The notes beneath the pieces were generated by a model. That model ran no database searches and was not told the origin of the DNA. It saw nothing but the letters and a program-made list of their open reading frames with translations. Below, piece after piece: positions 5,989-7,290 of a stretch of DNA of 7,290 nt. This stretch comes from an uncultured Lachnospiraceae bacterium (GTDB taxonomy: Bacteria > Bacillota > Clostridia > Lachnospirales > Lachnospiraceae): assembly GCA_905236585.1 (NCBI GenBank), contig CAJOQZ010000152.1:1-7290 (forward strand), written 5' to 3'. Positions within the stretch are counted from its first letter, which is position 1, and every line of letters begins with the position of its first letter. The position numbers and the translations under genes were made by a program.

Positions 5989-7290
5989 ATGAAGACAAAG
6001 TACGAAGCCGTCAACACAGATCTGAATTTTGTGGACAGGGAAAAAGCGGTCGAGAAGTTCTGGAAAGAGCATGATATTTTCAACAAATCTTTGCAGATCC
6101 GCGAAGGGCAGCCGACATATATGTTTTACGACGGACCGCCGACCGCGAATGGCAAGCCGCATATCGGGCATGTTTTAACGCGTGTTATCAAGGACATGAT
6201 CCCTCGGTATCAGACCATGAAGGGCAATTACGTTCCGCGTAAAGCCGGATGGGACACCCACGGACTCCCCGTCGAACTCGAAGTGGAGAAAAAACTGGGC
6301 TTAAACGGCAAAGACCAGATCGAAGAATACGGCATGGAGCCGTTTATCAAAGAGTGCAAGGAATCCGTCTGGAAATACAAGGAGATGTGGGAGGATTTTT
6401 CCGCAACCGTCGGCTTTTGGGCGGACATGGACGATCCGTACATCACTTATGATGATGATTTTATCGAATCCGAATGGTGGGCGTTAAAAGAGATCTGGGA
6501 TAAGGGTCTTTTGTATAAGGGCTTCAAGGTCGTTCCCTACTGCCCGCGCTGCGGGACGCCGCTCTCCGCGCAGGAAGTGGCGCAGGGATATAAGACGGTA
6601 AAAGAACGCTCCGCGATCGTCCGTTTCAAGGTAAAGGATGAAGACGCTTACTTTCTGGCATGGACGACGACGCCTTGGACGCTGCCGTCGAATGTGGGTC
6701 TGTGCGTCAATCCGACAGAGGAATACGTCAAGGTAAAGGCGGTCGACGGATATACGTATTACATGGCAAAAGCGCTTTGCGATACTGTTTTAGGCAAATT
6801 AAAAAAAGACGACGCAGCAGACGGCGCGGCGTATGAGGTTTTGGAGACGTATGCCGGTAAGGATTTGGAGCATAAGGAATACGAGCCGCTGTTTGCCTGC
6901 ACAGGGGAAAAAGTGGCGAAGATGCCGAAAGCAAAGGGCTTTTTCGTTACCTGCGACAATTATGTTACGATGTCCGACGGTACGGGCATCGTCCATATCG
7001 CTCCGGCGTTCGGCGAGGACGACGGACGGGTCGGGCGCGACTACAACCTGCCGTTCGTGCAGTTTGTCAACGATAAGGGCGAAATGACGGAAGAAACGCC
7101 CTATGCGGGACTCTTTGTCAAGGAAGCGGATCTTCCCATCTTAAAGGATCTGGACAAAGAGGGGAAGCTATATGACGCGCCGCAGTTTACGCATGATTAT
7201 CCCCATTGCTGGCGCTGTGAGACGCCGCTGATCTATTATGCGCGGGAGTCCTGGTTCATCAAAATGACGGAGGTGCGCGATGATCTGATC
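5989..7290 (+). CDS. ileS: Isoleucine--tRNA ligase, eukaryote-like type, 3'-partial
   Basis: The first 434 codons of isoleucyl-tRNA synthetase; the frame is open to the window edge, and the family is usually just over 1000 residues. It is a class I enzyme that charges tRNA-Ile and edits mischarged valine. Visible: FYDGPPTANGKPHIGH with the HIGH signature at 58-61, PRYQTMKGNYVPRKAGWDTHGLPVE, a CPRCGTPLSAQEV zinc-ribbon-like segment, the editing-domain WTTTPWTLPSN at 225-235, GTGIVHIAPAFGEDD at 331-345 with the editing-site aspartates, and a second Cys pair in HCWRCETPL. FYDGPP and PRYQTMKG favour the eukaryote-like IleRS (IleRS2) over the E. coli-like HDGPPYANG form. The KMSKS loop and C-terminal domain lie outside. 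ATG 5989 immediately follows the upstream TAG; GGGAG at 5977-5981 gives a 7-nt spacing. Confidence 0.97.
   Translation, partial: MKTKYEAVNTDLNFVDREKAVEKFWKEHDIFNKSLQIREGQPTYMFYDGPPTANGKPHIGHVLTRVIKDMIPRYQTMKGNYVPRKAGWDTHGLPVELEVEKKLGLNGKDQIEEYGMEPFIKECKESVWKYKEMWEDFSATVGFWADMDDPYITYDDDFIESEWWALKEIWDKGLLYKGFKVVPYCPRCGTPLSAQEVAQGYKTVKERSAIVRFKVKDEDAYFLAWTTTPWTLPSNVGLCVNPTEEYVKVKAVDGYTYYMAKALCDTVLGKLKKDDAADGAAYEVLETYAGKDLEHKEYEPLFACTGEKVAKMPKAKGFFVTCDNYVTMSDGTGIVHIAPAFGEDDGRVGRDYNLPFVQFVNDKGEMTEETPYAGLFVKEADLPILKDLDKEGKLYDAPQFTHDYPHCWRCETPLIYYARESWFIKMTEVRDDLI

Overview
The window reads as a stretch of core chromosome from a mid-GC member of the class Clostridia. A Lachnospiraceae-like organism is my best guess. 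The inference rests on four things: a fused SecDF, a SerRS with the TSEHS and LNNTV signature variants, an IleRS of the eukaryote-like type that begins with an FYDGPP/HIGH block, and a small Gly/Gln/Tyr-rich DUF4190-type membrane protein. No phage, plasmid, transposase or CRISPR gene is present. Every convincing gene lies on the + strand.

Layout: (1) 1-1691 is the 3' part of a secDF fusion (SecYEG accessory motor), cut by the window's left edge. (2) 1715-2962 is glyA (serine hydroxymethyltransferase), 23 nt downstream with a strong Shine-Dalgarno. (3) 2963-3528 is a 566-nt gap with no credible gene but a great deal of secondary structure. It holds a giant imperfect hairpin (2985-3140), a small structured core with mutually exclusive stems (3180-3239), a second giant hairpin (3264-3400) whose arms are an inverted diverged copy of the first, and 2.6 copies of a 45-bp tandem repeat (3382-3497) running almost to the next ribosome-binding site. 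(4) 3529-4818 is serS. (5) 4885-5547 is a small alpha/beta hydrolase. (6) 5554-5988 is a DUF4190-like membrane protein. (7) 5989-7290 is the 5' part of ileS, cut by the right edge.

serS, the hydrolase, the DUF4190-like gene and ileS are spaced by 66, 6 and 0 nt and show no terminator between them, so they look co-transcribed: two aminoacyl-tRNA synthetases flanking two small accessory genes. secDF and glyA likewise look co-transcribed. The repeat gap probably separates two transcription units.

The most interesting region is the glyA-serS gap. Its structures appear to form one composite repeat element. The first tandem-repeat unit is also the 3' strand of the second hairpin's outer stem, so units 2 and 3 supply alternative pairing partners. 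The tandem repeat is open in the serS frame and creates a false 60-residue N-terminal extension; the real serS start is at 3529. I cannot say from one window whether the element is dispersed through the genome. That is the decisive test.
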